From contig JAXLYP010000001.1 in the NCBI GenBank assembly GCA_046351395.1, positions 558,001 to 622,000 on the forward strand: 64,000 bases of DNA. Direction: 5' to 3'. Positions 37,495-47,131 of this stretch are shown here, in pieces. Position numbers and translations under genes: made by a program. The DNA is from CAYYKK01 sp046351395 (GTDB taxonomy: Bacteria; Myxococcota_A; Polyangia; Polyangiales; Polyangiaceae). Every line of letters begins with the position of its first letter. Position 1 is the stretch's first letter. Under the pieces are notes generated by a model. The model was not told where the DNA came from. It did not search any database and was given only the letters and a program-made list of their open reading frames with translations.

Positions 37495-40011
37495 ATGCGT
37501 TCCCATCCATCGCGCCACTGGATCCTGCTCCCCGTTTTCTGCACGACGCTCGTCGCTTCCATCGGGTGCGATGACGGCGCAGGCGGAGGAGGTGGCGCCA
37601 ACGCTCCATCCGTGCCGCTCGAGGGCGCGAGCCCCTGGCCGAAGTTCCGCGCCAACGCCGCGCAAGATGGTCGAAGTGCCGTGCACCCGACGAAGACGGG
37701 CGGCGCGCTCTGGAGCTTTCCGACCGGCAAGGGGATCTTCAGTTCTCCCGTCGTGGGCGCCGACGGCACTGTCTACGTAGGGTCGGCGGATCGCACCTTC
37801 TACGCCATCAATGAGGACGGCACGCTGAGGTGGAGTCTCCTCACCGGAGAGATCATCGACTCGTCCGCGCTGCTCGACGACAAGGGTCGCGTCTATTTTG
37901 GCTCCGGGGACGGCAAGCTGCGTGCGCTCGACGCGAAGACCGGTACGCCGATCTGGCAGATGGATGCCGACCCACCGTCGACGAACTCGGCGTTCATCAA
38001 CTGGTTCGAGGGCAACGTGGCCATCGGACCGGACGGCACCCTCTACGTGCCGAACGACAACTTCTTCGTCTACGCGGTGGACCGCGACAGCGGCGTGCCG
38101 AAGTGGCGGTTCAAGATGCCTGACCAGACTTGGTCGCTCCCGGCGGTCGACGCGAAGACGGGGACCTTGTTCATTGGCAACAACAACCTCCTCCCGTTGC
38201 TCGGCCAGAACACGTTCAGCATCTTGCCCGACGGCTCGACCAATTGGTCGAAGGCGTCGCTCGGGACGGTCGCGGCAAGCCCGCTCTTGACCGCCGACGG
38301 AAAGATGATCGTCGGCGGGTTCGACGGGTACGTGAGGGCGTACGACGCGAACTCGGGCGAGGTCCTCTGGGAGTCGGCGACGCGGGATCACGTCTACGCG
38401 AGCGCGGCCCTGCTCCCCGATGGCGCCATCGTCGCGCCTTCCTGTGACGGCACGATCTACGCCCTCGAGCCGAGCACCGGTGCCGTTCGATGGGCGTTCG
38501 ACACGCGCGAGCCCATCCGGTCTTCGCCCGCGGTGGACGCCGAGGGGAACGTCTATGTCGGATCCGGGGAGGGACGCCTCTTCGTCCTCGGGCCGGACGG
38601 CAAGCTCCGTTGGTCGATCCTGCTCATCGCGGATGATCGAAATGATCTCAACGCGTCGCCCGCGCTCGGCGCGCGCGCGATCTACATCGCCGGCGAGAGC
38701 GGCGAAGTGTTCAGCGTGCCGTACGACTATTGTCTGCGACCCGAGGCGGCGGCCGACACGCGGTGCGCGACGGAGGGAGGGGAGGGGCTACCCGATGGAG
38801 CGAGCCTCCTCTTCACGACGTCGTTCGGCGCGCTTCGGGCCGCCGACACGATCGACAAGAACCAACCGCTCTCGTTCACCCTCGTCGTCCGAGAGAACGG
38901 TGACTCGCGACTCGCGATCCTCGACACGTCCAACCTGTCCGTGACCGTGTCGCCGCCGGCGGCGATCCAGGTCGACGTCGCGGGGGACGGAAAATTCCTG
39001 ACGGTCGCTCCGAAGCAGTCCTTCGTTGCGGGCGCGGACGGAAAGGTGACGGTCAGTCTCAAGGCGAAGTATCTGGTCGACCTGGATCGGGTCGGCCTCA
39101 AGCTCTCCGGCGGCAAGCCCGGTGGTGACGTCGCAGCGTCGTTCACCTTCGACGTCAGGCCGGACGAGTCCTATTCGCTGCCGTTGCCTATCCCAGCGAA
39201 GGCGGGAGACCCCGCGGCGGTCTGGGAGGTCTCGCGGGTCGCGCTGCCGCTCCCGACGATCATGCCGAGCTACAACCAGATCGGGTTCGACAGCCTGCAC
39301 TATCTGATCGGCGCCGTGGAGGGAGACGGGAAGAAAGGCGTCGCGTGGATGATCGGCGCGAAGCTCCAATCGGACGAGAACGTGGCCGTCGTCGACCCCG
39401 CCAGCAAGGCGCTATTGCCGCTCTCCCTCACGTACGACGGAGGGGCGCTCACGCTCGCGAATCAAGACGGACTCGGCGTCGAGGTGATGAACGTCGTGAT
39501 TCCCTTCCGAACCTTCCGAATCGCGGGTCATCTCGGCGCGGACGGTGGAGCGACGGAGAGCGGCATCCGGATCCACGGCAGCACCACGTGCGCGGGGGTG
39601 CCGACCTATGGCGCCTTCCTCCAGACCCTCGGCCTCTGCAACCCGCAGACGGACGTCCTCTCGGTGTTTGGCGGCGCGAACCTCCGACCCTACGCGGGCG
39701 GCTCGGCGACCGCGCCGAGCGGATTGGGAACGGTGCAGCTGTCCGTGAATGGCACCCAATTCGAGGCTGCCATCACGGGCGGAACACTGAAGCTCGCCGA
39801 CCACGTCGCTGCGATCCTCGTCGTCGACGCGGCGACCGGTGACCCCGTCACGTTCGACTACGGACTTGCGACGGAGCGAGCAACCGCCGCCGACGGCACG
39901 CTCACCGCCGTCCGCCTGCCGCGCGGTGACAAGACGTTGCCGGCCGCCGTGCGGGCCTACTTGATGATCGACACCTATCCGGCCGCGAGCGCGACCCTCA
40001 CCGTGCCGTGA
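37495..40011 (+). CDS. Lipoprotein with PQQ-type beta-propeller
   Basis: ATG 37495 lies 9 bases after AGGAG and gives 838 residues. The signal has lipobox SIGC, followed by a Gly-rich linker. About eight repeated blades of the form SSPVVGADGTVYVGSADRTFYAI...DGTLRW run from about 60 to 420, the pattern of quinoprotein/BamB-like propellers. The C-terminal half is beta-rich without a named domain (SLTYDGGALTLANQDG; HGSTTCAGVPTYGAFLQTLGLC). Whether it binds PQQ cannot be told from sequence; BamB-like propellers without cofactor are equally likely. The stop overlaps GTG 40008, a possible start for the next gene. Confidence 0.83.
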   Translation: MRSHPSRHWILLPVFCTTLVASIGCDDGAGGGGGANAPSVPLEGASPWPKFRANAAQDGRSAVHPTKTGGALWSFPTGKGIFSSPVVGADGTVYVGSADRTFYAINEDGTLRWSLLTGEIIDSSALLDDKGRVYFGSGDGKLRALDAKTGTPIWQMDADPPSTNSAFINWFEGNVAIGPDGTLYVPNDNFFVYAVDRDSGVPKWRFKMPDQTWSLPAVDAKTGTLFIGNNNLLPLLGQNTFSILPDGSTNWSKASLGTVAASPLLTADGKMIVGGFDGYVRAYDANSGEVLWESATRDHVYASAALLPDGAIVAPSCDGTIYALEPSTGAVRWAFDTREPIRSSPAVDAEGNVYVGSGEGRLFVLGPDGKLRWSILLIADDRNDLNASPALGARAIYIAGESGEVFSVPYDYCLRPEAAADTRCATEGGEGLPDGASLLFTTSFGALRAADTIDKNQPLSFTLVVRENGDSRLAILDTSNLSVTVSPPAAIQVDVAGDGKFLTVAPKQSFVAGADGKVTVSLKAKYLVDLDRVGLKLSGGKPGGDVAASFTFDVRPDESYSLPLPIPAKAGDPAAVWEVSRVALPLPTIMPSYNQIGFDSLHYLIGAVEGDGKKGVAWMIGAKLQSDENVAVVDPASKALLPLSLTYDGGALTLANQDGLGVEVMNVVIPFRTFRIAGHLGADGGATESGIRIHGSTTCAGVPTYGAFLQTLGLCNPQTDVLSVFGGANLRPYAGGSATAPSGLGTVQLSVNGTQFEAAITGGTLKLADHVAAILVVDAATGDPVTFDYGLATERATAADGTLTAVRLPRGDKTLPAAVRAYLMIDTYPAASATLTVP

Positions 40012-40094
40012 GCGGTCGCAGCGACCGGCGGTCGACATCGCTTCGTCGCAGAGATGTCGCAGAAGCACCGTCCCTCCGGTGCCATGGTCCACCC

Positions 40095-40508
40095 ATGGCT
40101 CCTGATGTCGAGGTGCAGTCGTGGACGTCCGTCGAGATCGATCGGATGGCGAGCGCTCTCGACCGGGCGGCCGAGATCGCCGAACCGACACTGCGAGCGG
40201 CTGCGGTGGAGACGGCGTTTGCGTTTCGATGCGCCGGAAGGGCGCTCGAATGGGCCGACGACTCGGATATCGAAGTGCTCGCGGACGTCGTCGCACGACT
40301 CGAAAGTCTCCGCGTCGACGCGAACCGGATCTTGGCGGCGATTGCGAGGCTCACCGAGACGGCGAGCGAAGACGAGAAGACGGTCGTTCGCAGCTTCGCC
40401 TCGCACGCGGACGAGCCCACCGTGGTTCGCGAGCCGCTTTGGACCCGCGTCCGTCGCCGAGCTCCACCGCGCCTCAACCCGCCTCAGCTCGGGCGACGCT
40501 TGTCCTGA
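40095..40508 (+). CDS. Small helical protein, function unknown
   Basis: From ATG 40095 the protein has 137 residues. A GTG at 40008 would overlap the upstream stop (GTGA) but adds an unlikely Arg/Ser-rich leader. The central part is strongly helical and acidic (IDRMASALDRAAEIAEPTLRAAAVETAF; DDSDIEVLADVVARLESLRVDANRILAAIARL) with a basic Pro/Arg tail. It could be a small cytosolic helical-bundle protein. Reality of the gene is supported only by codon use and absence of a better frame. Confidence 0.5.
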   Translation: MAPDVEVQSWTSVEIDRMASALDRAAEIAEPTLRAAAVETAFAFRCAGRALEWADDSDIEVLADVVARLESLRVDANRILAAIARLTETASEDEKTVVRSFASHADEPTVVREPLWTRVRRRAPPRLNPPQLGRRLS

Positions 40509-40547
40509 CGCCGATCTGCGGATCGCGATCGTTCGAGCTACGTAGGT

Positions 40548-43500
40548 TCAGTCGGCGCCGGCGGAGGTTCGGCGGACGATGCACCGTCCGTCGATCGAGA
40601 TGCCGCAGAGACCCTCCGCGAGACAGCGCTGTCCGTCGGGGCATTCGGCGTCGGACGTACAAGGGGCGGAGCAGAACGGAGGGGGACCCTTGGGCGCGTC
40701 ATAGGCACCGTCGCCTCCGACGTCCAAGTAGATCGGGTTCGAGATCGCGTACGGAAGAATGGCGGACCAGTCCGGCACGGCCGGCTCGGCGGCGAAGAGC
40801 ATGTTGACCACGGGAACGTCGGCGAACGCTCCGCTCGCAAGCTGGGACAGTTGAACTTCGCCGTAAGGGATGTCGAGCACGATCGGGTGCATTTGATTGA
40901 CGTCACGCAGCCCGAGCGCGGTCACTACGATCCAGGAGTCGCGGGCCGGCACCTCGAACGGCAGCTCCACGCGCACGTCGTAAATCTCTTTCGGCGACGT
41001 CGCGCCGTCGATCACCTTCAGCACATGGCCGTTGAGGTAGACCTCCGCGCGATCGACGCCGAACCAGCTGGCTGTTTCGATCGTGAGGAACAGCTTCTTC
41101 GTCTCGCCGGCTGACGCGGGCACGACGTCTCCGAACGAGCGGCCGTCGATGGTGGCGTCGACGAACGGGCCGTACGAAGCGACCGCGTGACCTGCTCGAA
41201 GGTTGTCGACGACCGTCGCGATCTCGACGGCGTTCGGCTGATCGGTCGGGCTCCGGAAGTACGTGCGCGGGGATCCCGGCTCCTTCGCGCCGTCGTGACT
41301 GTCCGAGCTCGCAACCTGCGTCGGCGTCAGCCCGAACTCGAGGTACCGAAAATAGTCGTCGACCTGGCCGGCGCGGTACGCACACGGTTGGTCGACGACG
41401 TCGGCGGGGACCGGCGCGTCGCCATACTGCGAAGGCTCACAAAGCGCCGTGCTCGCCGCCTCGTCGCCCTGGAAGTCGAACGCCAGGGCTTGCTCGTGCT
41501 CCGTTCGCTCCATCATGCGCTTGGTGAAGGCGAACGCCAGGCGCGAGCGGTTACGGCGTTTGCAGGCGTCGAAGGTCTCACCCGCAGCGCACGCCGTGAG
41601 CGCGGGCTCACGGCCAGGTCCGCCCTGCTCTTCGGGGCAGCTCGCGAGGAGTTCGACCTCCGACACGGCCACGTCGAGTCGCCCTCTGCAACGCGTCCAA
41701 TCGACCATCTCACCGACGGTCGGTGTTCGAACGAGGTCCAACCGCTTCGCGCCCATGATCTCCATCGCGTCGAAGTCGCACGTCGCGGTTCGAAAGATGG
41801 GGTTCGTCTTCGTGAGCGTCCCGAGCTGCCGATTCAGCGTGAACGTGTCCACGCCGCTTTGGTCGATGTAGCCGAAGAAGCCGTCCCGAGGGTGCGCCAC
41901 GATCGTGAGGGGCGTGATGCCGTCTCCCGCGTCACGAATGGCGGAGATGATCTGTTTCGTCGTGAGACACGACCAGTCCGGAGCGCCGTGCCTCGGGACA
42001 TCCTCTTGGTCGTACCGGAGCGGGAATCCGATGTAGTGGCCGTACTCGAGCGTGGTGACCTCCGCCGAGACGGACGTCGCCATTTCGGTCTCGAGACCGA
42101 GCTCGCGCACGTAGGGCGCGTAGTCGGTCGCCACCTCGTGGTCGGTCGAGACGGCGATGTCGAGTCCCTCCGCCGCAGCCGTGGTCACGCGCTTCGAGAC
42201 ATCCATGCCGCTGTCGAAGCTCGGCGCCGAGTGGAGGTGCATGTCGATGGACATCCACCCGGTCGTATCCACCTCGTGCACGAGGGTTGCGTCGATACGC
42301 TCGGTGCTCCCTGCGGCGAGCACGATGTCCCGCTGGTCCACGCTGAACTCAGGCCCGTGAGAGACGACGACGCGATATCGGCCTGGAGCAATCGAGGTCG
42401 CGCCGTCGCCGCTCGCCGTGAATGTCTGCAAGCGCAGTCCGTTCTCGAGCCGGCTTTCGCCGGCGTAGACGCGACGCTCACCGTCACCCGTGAGTGGGGT
42501 GCCGCTCTCGTCGAGGCTGATGAAGCCGACCTTGGCCGCCAGAGGTTCCCCGGCGGTGCCTCGGACCCGGTATTCCACATAGGCTGGCTCCGGCAGGTCG
42601 AGCGCCAGCTCGATCGGCTCGCCCGCGACCACCGTCGCTCGAACGGGCCGCGATGCGCGCTGGTACGTCTCGTCGAGCGCCGCGAAGAGGTACTCGCCCG
42701 GCGGAAGTTCGGCGCTGAAATCACCGTCGAGCACATCGTCGATCCCGCGGTCTGCGTAGATCGAGTTCAGCAGTCCGACGTCACCGCGAGCGGCTCGGTT
42801 CGCGGCCACCAGATCCTCGATGCTCTCGAAGTCGATCGTCGAATCGGGATCCGAGAACACGAGGACCTGCGCCTTCGCCGCGCCCTCGCCGCTCTTCGAC
42901 GAGGTCACGTGGCCGCGCACCGTGCCGAGCTCGTGCTGGAGGATCCGATCCATCTGGGTCTTCACGCTCGCGATGTCACCGTCGCCGATCACGAGGTACC
43001 GGTCGTAGGAGAACGCTCGCTGCGCGTCGCAGGCCGCGTCGTCGGTGGTGTCGAACGCGCAGTTCTTGGCGCCGACGAGGAACGCGGTCGCGGCGCTCGC
43101 GAAGATCGGGACGTTGACCACCGCGCCTTCGACGCCGGTGAAGTAGCCGTAGCTCACGTCTCTCCCCGCCGCGGCGACGAAGTCATAGGTGAGCGGCCGC
43201 GTGAACGTGTTGCGACCGACGTTCGCGGCGCCCTGGACCGCCTCGTCTTCGTCGAACCCGACCCCGGGTGCGAAGACGTTGTTCTGGTTGCCGAAGAAGA
43301 CGAAGTCGCCGCCGATGATCCCTGCGCGTTTCACCGCTGGTGGATCCGCGACGGCCGGCGTATCCCCGAGGATGCCGCCGAAGACGCTCTCGGATCCCGC
43401 GTAGAGGTCGAGTGGAAGGACTTCGCTGCACGCGCAGGTCAAGCAGCCATTCGCATCTTGCTGGCGCCCGCTCGGGCACTCGAGGTCGCAAGGCCCCGGA

Positions 43501-44138
43501 GCGCATGTCGTCGGCTGATCGTTCGCGTCGATGCGGACCTCGGTGTGCATGCGCACGAAGCTCTCCCCGGGCCGCAGCACGTAGTCGGTCGTGAAGTGAA
43601 GCTTCGTTCGCGTGTTCGGGAAGATGGAGCCCAACACGGGTTTCTGGTCCCGCAGGATGGCGAGCGCGAGGTAGAGGAAGTCCCCGTCACCATCCACGCG
43701 GATCGCGGCCTCGCGGCCGTCGGAACCATCGGTGAGAACACGTACGTCGAGAGCCGCTGGATTCGGGACCAGGAGGTTCGCGACGGGAAAGGCTTCGCTG
43801 AAGCGGTCGTGGCCGAGTCCACCCTCGAACCCCTCGCGATCGCGCCGTACGTCGGCGTCGACGATGCTTCCGCCGAACACGCCCGGCGCGGGTGACGGGC
43901 GCGCGGAGAGGATAGCGATGCGGACGCGATCGTTCTCGAGCAAGAAGTCGCCGACGTCCGCGGCCGAGACCGGACCTCCGACGCGCTCGTTCCGCTGTTC
44001 GATGATCTTCGCGCGGAGGAGGGCGCTCGACCCTGGATTGCAAGCCGACGGGCTCAAGCACACCGCGACCGTGCCGAGCACCATCGCCGCCGCGAGCGCT
44101 GCCCTCGATCGTCCGTGCGCTCGCTGCGTCAGAGCCAC
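40548..44138 (-). CDS. Large CehA/McbA-type PHP metallohydrolase lipoprotein
   Basis: Translation from GTG 44138 (after AGGGG) gives 1,196 residues; the frame upstream runs into the porin gene. The N-terminus is a secretion signal ending LSPSACNPG, possibly a lipoprotein. The catalytic part in the second half has PHP motifs DMHLHS, STDHE, AHPRDG and SSDSHDG, as in CehA/McbA phosphoesterases that use a tri-metal site. The N-terminal half is beta-rich (Ig-like and carbohydrate-type strands) with Cys-rich segments, and the C-terminus carries a Cys-rich motif (CSAPCTSDAECPDGQRC). It overlaps the upstream porin stop by 10 bases, so the two are translationally coupled. A secreted phosphodiester- or ester-cleaving enzyme is likely; the substrate is unknown. 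Confidence 0.85.
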   Translation of the reverse strand: MALTQRAHGRSRAALAAAMVLGTVAVCLSPSACNPGSSALLRAKIIEQRNERVGGPVSAADVGDFLLENDRVRIAILSARPSPAPGVFGGSIVDADVRRDREGFEGGLGHDRFSEAFPVANLLVPNPAALDVRVLTDGSDGREAAIRVDGDGDFLYLALAILRDQKPVLGSIFPNTRTKLHFTTDYVLRPGESFVRMHTEVRIDANDQPTTCAPGPCDLECPSGRQQDANGCLTCACSEVLPLDLYAGSESVFGGILGDTPAVADPPAVKRAGIIGGDFVFFGNQNNVFAPGVGFDEDEAVQGAANVGRNTFTRPLTYDFVAAAGRDVSYGYFTGVEGAVVNVPIFASAATAFLVGAKNCAFDTTDDAACDAQRAFSYDRYLVIGDGDIASVKTQMDRILQHELGTVRGHVTSSKSGEGAAKAQVLVFSDPDSTIDFESIEDLVAANRAARGDVGLLNSIYADRGIDDVLDGDFSAELPPGEYLFAALDETYQRASRPVRATVVAGEPIELALDLPEPAYVEYRVRGTAGEPLAAKVGFISLDESGTPLTGDGERRVYAGESRLENGLRLQTFTASGDGATSIAPGRYRVVVSHGPEFSVDQRDIVLAAGSTERIDATLVHEVDTTGWMSIDMHLHSAPSFDSGMDVSKRVTTAAAEGLDIAVSTDHEVATDYAPYVRELGLETEMATSVSAEVTTLEYGHYIGFPLRYDQEDVPRHGAPDWSCLTTKQIISAIRDAGDGITPLTIVAHPRDGFFGYIDQSGVDTFTLNRQLGTLTKTNPIFRTATCDFDAMEIMGAKRLDLVRTPTVGEMVDWTRCRGRLDVAVSEVELLASCPEEQGGPGREPALTACAAGETFDACKRRNRSRLAFAFTKRMMERTEHEQALAFDFQGDEAASTALCEPSQYGDAPVPADVVDQPCAYRAGQVDDYFRYLEFGLTPTQVASSDSHDGAKEPGSPRTYFRSPTDQPNAVEIATVVDNLRAGHAVASYGPFVDATIDGRSFGDVVPASAGETKKLFLTIETASWFGVDRAEVYLNGHVLKVIDGATSPKEIYDVRVELPFEVPARDSWIVVTALGLRDVNQMHPIVLDIPYGEVQLSQLASGAFADVPVVNMLFAAEPAVPDWSAILPYAISNPIYLDVGGDGAYDAPKGPPPFCSAPCTSDAECPDGQRCLAEGLCGISIDGRCIVRRTSAGAD

Positions 44139-45505
44139 AGCTGCCCCTGCAAGAGGACGGAGTCGTTTTCGAGCGCAGTGCCGAACACCTCCTCCCGGTG
44201 GGTGTATTCCGCCTCGATCTTGAAGATCCCGTCGAGGAATTGGACGTTCGCGCCCGCGGTGAGGAGCCATGTGTCGCCCTCGTCGTCGACGTTCATGTCC
44301 GCGTCGAGGTACTCGAACCGTCCGGCGAGGCCGAGGAGGTCCTTCACGATCGTATACCCCGCCTCCCCGACGAGCCCTAGACTCGGAATGGCGGCGACTT
44401 GGTTCGTCGGCTCCGTCGGGCGCGCTTTGGGCGCAGCGTAGGTGAAGAAACCTTCGGCCAGCAGATGGAAACCGCTCGCGTGAAGGATGGCATCCAAGCT
44501 CGCACCGTGGAGCGCCCGGGTACCGCCGTCGCTGAAGAAATAGTCGCCGCCGATGCCGAAGCGTGGCGATGAGTGGTGCGTGTCCGCGACTGTCGGGTCG
44601 AGTCTCGCGATCGGCGCCGTTGCGACGCGCGCCACCACGGCGAGGCCCTCGAAGCGATTTCCTAGCGGCGCGAAGTTCTGGGCGAACCCCGCGAAGAATC
44701 GATCGCTGCGGGAGAGGCCATTGAAGAGACCCACGTCGTAGGTGACGTAGTCGCGGGTCACCGTCTCGGTGGCGGTCGAGACCTCACCGTGAACGACGGC
44801 ACCCACCTGCTGCCCCGGAGTCATCGCGCGCGACGCAAGGGACTTGTCGGACAGTGCCTGCGCCCCCGAGCCCAGGATGCTCGTGCGGCTGAACGGGATG
44901 GTGAGGGCTCCACCGAAGACCTGTGCATAGGGAAAGCCGACGTATCCGAGCCACGCGTCCTGGACACGGGCTTCACCGTCTTCGCGGCTTCCGAGCTCGA
45001 TTGAGAAGCGAGCCCTGCCCTGCGGGATCCACGAATCGGTCGCACTCCCCTTCGACGCGATTTCGAGTTCGACGCCAAAGCGGCCACGCTCGAGCCGGAA
45101 CCCCGCACCGTCTGCCGCGTCGCCCGAGATGACGAGCGCGTCGCCACCAACGTACGGCAAACCTTCCGCCTGGATGAGGAGCAGCGGTCGAAACGAGAAC
45201 GGACCGGCCTGCAGATGAGTGAAAGAGCGCAATGCGTGCCCCAGCTCCGTCGACTTCGAAGGCGATGACGAAGCGCCGCTCGGCCGAGGATGGCCCTCGC
45301 CGGGCGTCGGAGCCGGGGGTGTCGGTGACGAAGGCGGGCGAGAGGGCTCTGGGGTGGCGTGCGCACCGGGTTCATCGGGCTGCGCGCCCTCATCGTTGCG
45401 CTCCGGCTCCTGTCGCGGGTCGTCCTGTGCGGTCGCCGCTTCAGGGGGTAGGCAGAGCACGGCCACGGTCCCGAGCCAACCCAAGCGATGCACGAAGCGC
45501 GACAC
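44129..45505 (-). CDS. OprP-like outer-membrane porin
   Basis: The 458-residue protein has a Sec signal (cleavage near ATA-QD), a Pro/Glu/Ser-rich spacer of about 65 residues, and then a porin O/P-type barrel: FRPLLLIQAEGLPYVGGD, RLERGRFGVELEIASKG, WLGYVGFPYAQVFGGALTIPFSR, GYTIVKDLLGLAGRFEYLDADMN and a C-terminus ending in LLQGQLWL. OprP/OprO-type porins often carry phosphate or polyphosphate; the substrate here is unknown. The stop overlaps the start of the PHP gene, which suggests that the porin supplies or exports the substrate of that enzyme. Confidence 0.87.
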   Translation of the reverse strand: MSRFVHRLGWLGTVAVLCLPPEAATAQDDPRQEPERNDEGAQPDEPGAHATPEPSRPPSSPTPPAPTPGEGHPRPSGASSSPSKSTELGHALRSFTHLQAGPFSFRPLLLIQAEGLPYVGGDALVISGDAADGAGFRLERGRFGVELEIASKGSATDSWIPQGRARFSIELGSREDGEARVQDAWLGYVGFPYAQVFGGALTIPFSRTSILGSGAQALSDKSLASRAMTPGQQVGAVVHGEVSTATETVTRDYVTYDVGLFNGLSRSDRFFAGFAQNFAPLGNRFEGLAVVARVATAPIARLDPTVADTHHSSPRFGIGGDYFFSDGGTRALHGASLDAILHASGFHLLAEGFFTYAAPKARPTEPTNQVAAIPSLGLVGEAGYTIVKDLLGLAGRFEYLDADMNVDDEGDTWLLTAGANVQFLDGIFKIEAEYTHREEVFGTALENDSVLLQGQLWL

Positions 45506-45665
45506 GTCGCATGGTTCTCAAGGTTCGGATGAATTCCTGCGTCGAAGCGGTGCCGATTGCGTGACAGTGCTCCGCAGGCCATCCGATGAGCGCCCATTGA
45601 AACAACTCTGTGACGGTCGTCGCGTGGGTGTTGTTCCGGCCGCGTCGTGGCGGTAGCCGCGCTCC

Positions 45666-47126
45666 GTGCCGTCGTCGTTTCGGATCCACCGTCGCGGGAT
45701 GTTGCCGGCGATTGTCGGCGGCCTCGTCTTCGCTGGCGCCTGCGCCGAGCCGAAGGACCCGCGCGCGGCCGTGGTCATCGACGTGCTCGCCAAGGCGGAC
45801 GAGCCGCTCATCCGCGCGCGCCCCGCGCTCGTTGCGTCGAAGTACACGGCGATGCGCGCGTCGGCGTTCGCGTTCTACCGGGGCAGCTTCCCCTTGTATC
45901 TGCGCGACGCGCGCGTAGGCGACGCGGGGCGGACGCGCTTCGACGTCGAGGGTCTCTTCCCGCTCGCCGTCGGGGACGCGCACCCGGAGAACTTCGGCGT
46001 GCTCCAAGCGGGCGACGGCTCGTACGGGCTCGAGCCGAACGACTTCGACGGCAGCGATCGGTACCCGTGGTTGTGGCAGCTCCGGCGGCTGACGATTGGG
46101 ATGGTCCTCGCGTCGCGCTCGGCAGGGAGCGACGCGGAGGCCGACGTGGTTCGCGCCACCGTCGACGCCTATGCGTCCGCGGTGAGCGCATATGGCGCCG
46201 GCGCGCAGCGAACGCGGGTGACGGAGCCCGGTTCCGATGTCGTGATCGCGGATCTTTTCGAACGCGCCAATGAGGACGGCGCCACGCACGCCGAGCTGTC
46301 CGAATTGACGACCGTCGACGGGACGGGCGAGCGGCGCCTGCTTCGCGGCGCGTTCGACGACGGACAGAAGTTCCTCGAAGACGTCCCGGCGGTGGTCGAC
46401 GCAGCGCTTCCCGGAACGCTCGATCGGTACCGGGAGACGCTCCTCGCGCCTCCGCCGCCCGCGTTCTTTCGCGTGAAGGATGCGGCGCGCGAGTACGGCG
46501 CGGGCATCGCGAGTCTCGCGCGCGTGCGCGTCCTCATCCTCGTCGAAGGACCCACGTCTGCGGTCGAGGACGACGTGCTCCTCGAGTTGAAGGAGCTCGC
46601 CGACTCCGGCGCTGGAGGCTTTGGCGCGTCGGGGTTCGTCGCAGACAGTCCGGGCGAGCGCGTCCTCTCGATCAGCCGTCGATTGTGGGCGATACCGAAT
46701 GCGGCGCCGCTCTGGGGCGTCAGCGATCTCCTCGGTCTCCCCGTCCAGGTTCGCGCGGAGCTCGCAGGAGAGAAAGGCATCAAACTGAAGCGACTCGAAG
46801 GCGAGCGCGCGACCCCCGAGGCGCTCTCCACGCTCGGCGCGACGCTGGGCGCGCTCCTCGCGAGACTCGACGCCGCTGGAAGCGCCGACGGACGAGGGGT
46901 GGACGACGGCACGATCGCCGCGATCACCGCGACGGTGGGTCGCGATCGGGATCGTTTCGTCGACGAACAGGTGGCCGCGTCGATCGACTATGCGGATCGA
47001 GTCGAGGCCGACTGGCAGACCTTCATCCGCGCCCTCGACGATCTCGGTCCTCGCCTCGGGGTCCCTGTCGATCCGAGCGACGCGCCAGACGCAGACACGG
47101 CGGCGCTCATCGGAGCTCCGCCGTGA
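45666..47126 (+). CDS. DUF2252 (COG4320) lipoprotein
   Basis: The 486-residue protein starts at GTG 45666 and has a signal with lipobox AGAC. It carries the DUF2252 signature: KYTAMRASAFAFYRGSFPLYL, VGDAHPENFGVL, PNDFDGSDRYPWLWQLRRLTIGM. The GDAHPENFG block resembles the HGDxHxxN loop of phosphotransferase/kinase folds, so a nucleotide-dependent role has been suggested for the family; activity is unproven. Most DUF2252 proteins are cytosolic, so the lipoprotein signal here is notable. Its stop overlaps an upstream GTG of the porin-like gene (GTGA). Confidence 0.83.
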   Translation: MPSSFRIHRRGMLPAIVGGLVFAGACAEPKDPRAAVVIDVLAKADEPLIRARPALVASKYTAMRASAFAFYRGSFPLYLRDARVGDAGRTRFDVEGLFPLAVGDAHPENFGVLQAGDGSYGLEPNDFDGSDRYPWLWQLRRLTIGMVLASRSAGSDAEADVVRATVDAYASAVSAYGAGAQRTRVTEPGSDVVIADLFERANEDGATHAELSELTTVDGTGERRLLRGAFDDGQKFLEDVPAVVDAALPGTLDRYRETLLAPPPPAFFRVKDAAREYGAGIASLARVRVLILVEGPTSAVEDDVLLELKELADSGAGGFGASGFVADSPGERVLSISRRLWAIPNAAPLWGVSDLLGLPVQVRAELAGEKGIKLKRLEGERATPEALSTLGATLGALLARLDAAGSADGRGVDDGTIAAITATVGRDRDRFVDEQVAASIDYADRVEADWQTFIRALDDLGPRLGVPVDPSDAPDADTAALIGAPP

Positions 47127-47131
47127 GGGCG

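Noticed and set aside
37495..40011. PQQ-dependent dehydrogenase
   Set aside because: Propeller repeats are visible, but no cofactor or catalytic motif could be assigned; kept as PQQ-type propeller lipoprotein.
41187..43895. Open frame of 902 codons on the plus strand
   Set aside because: Antisense to the PHP gene, whose metal-binding motifs show it to be the real gene.
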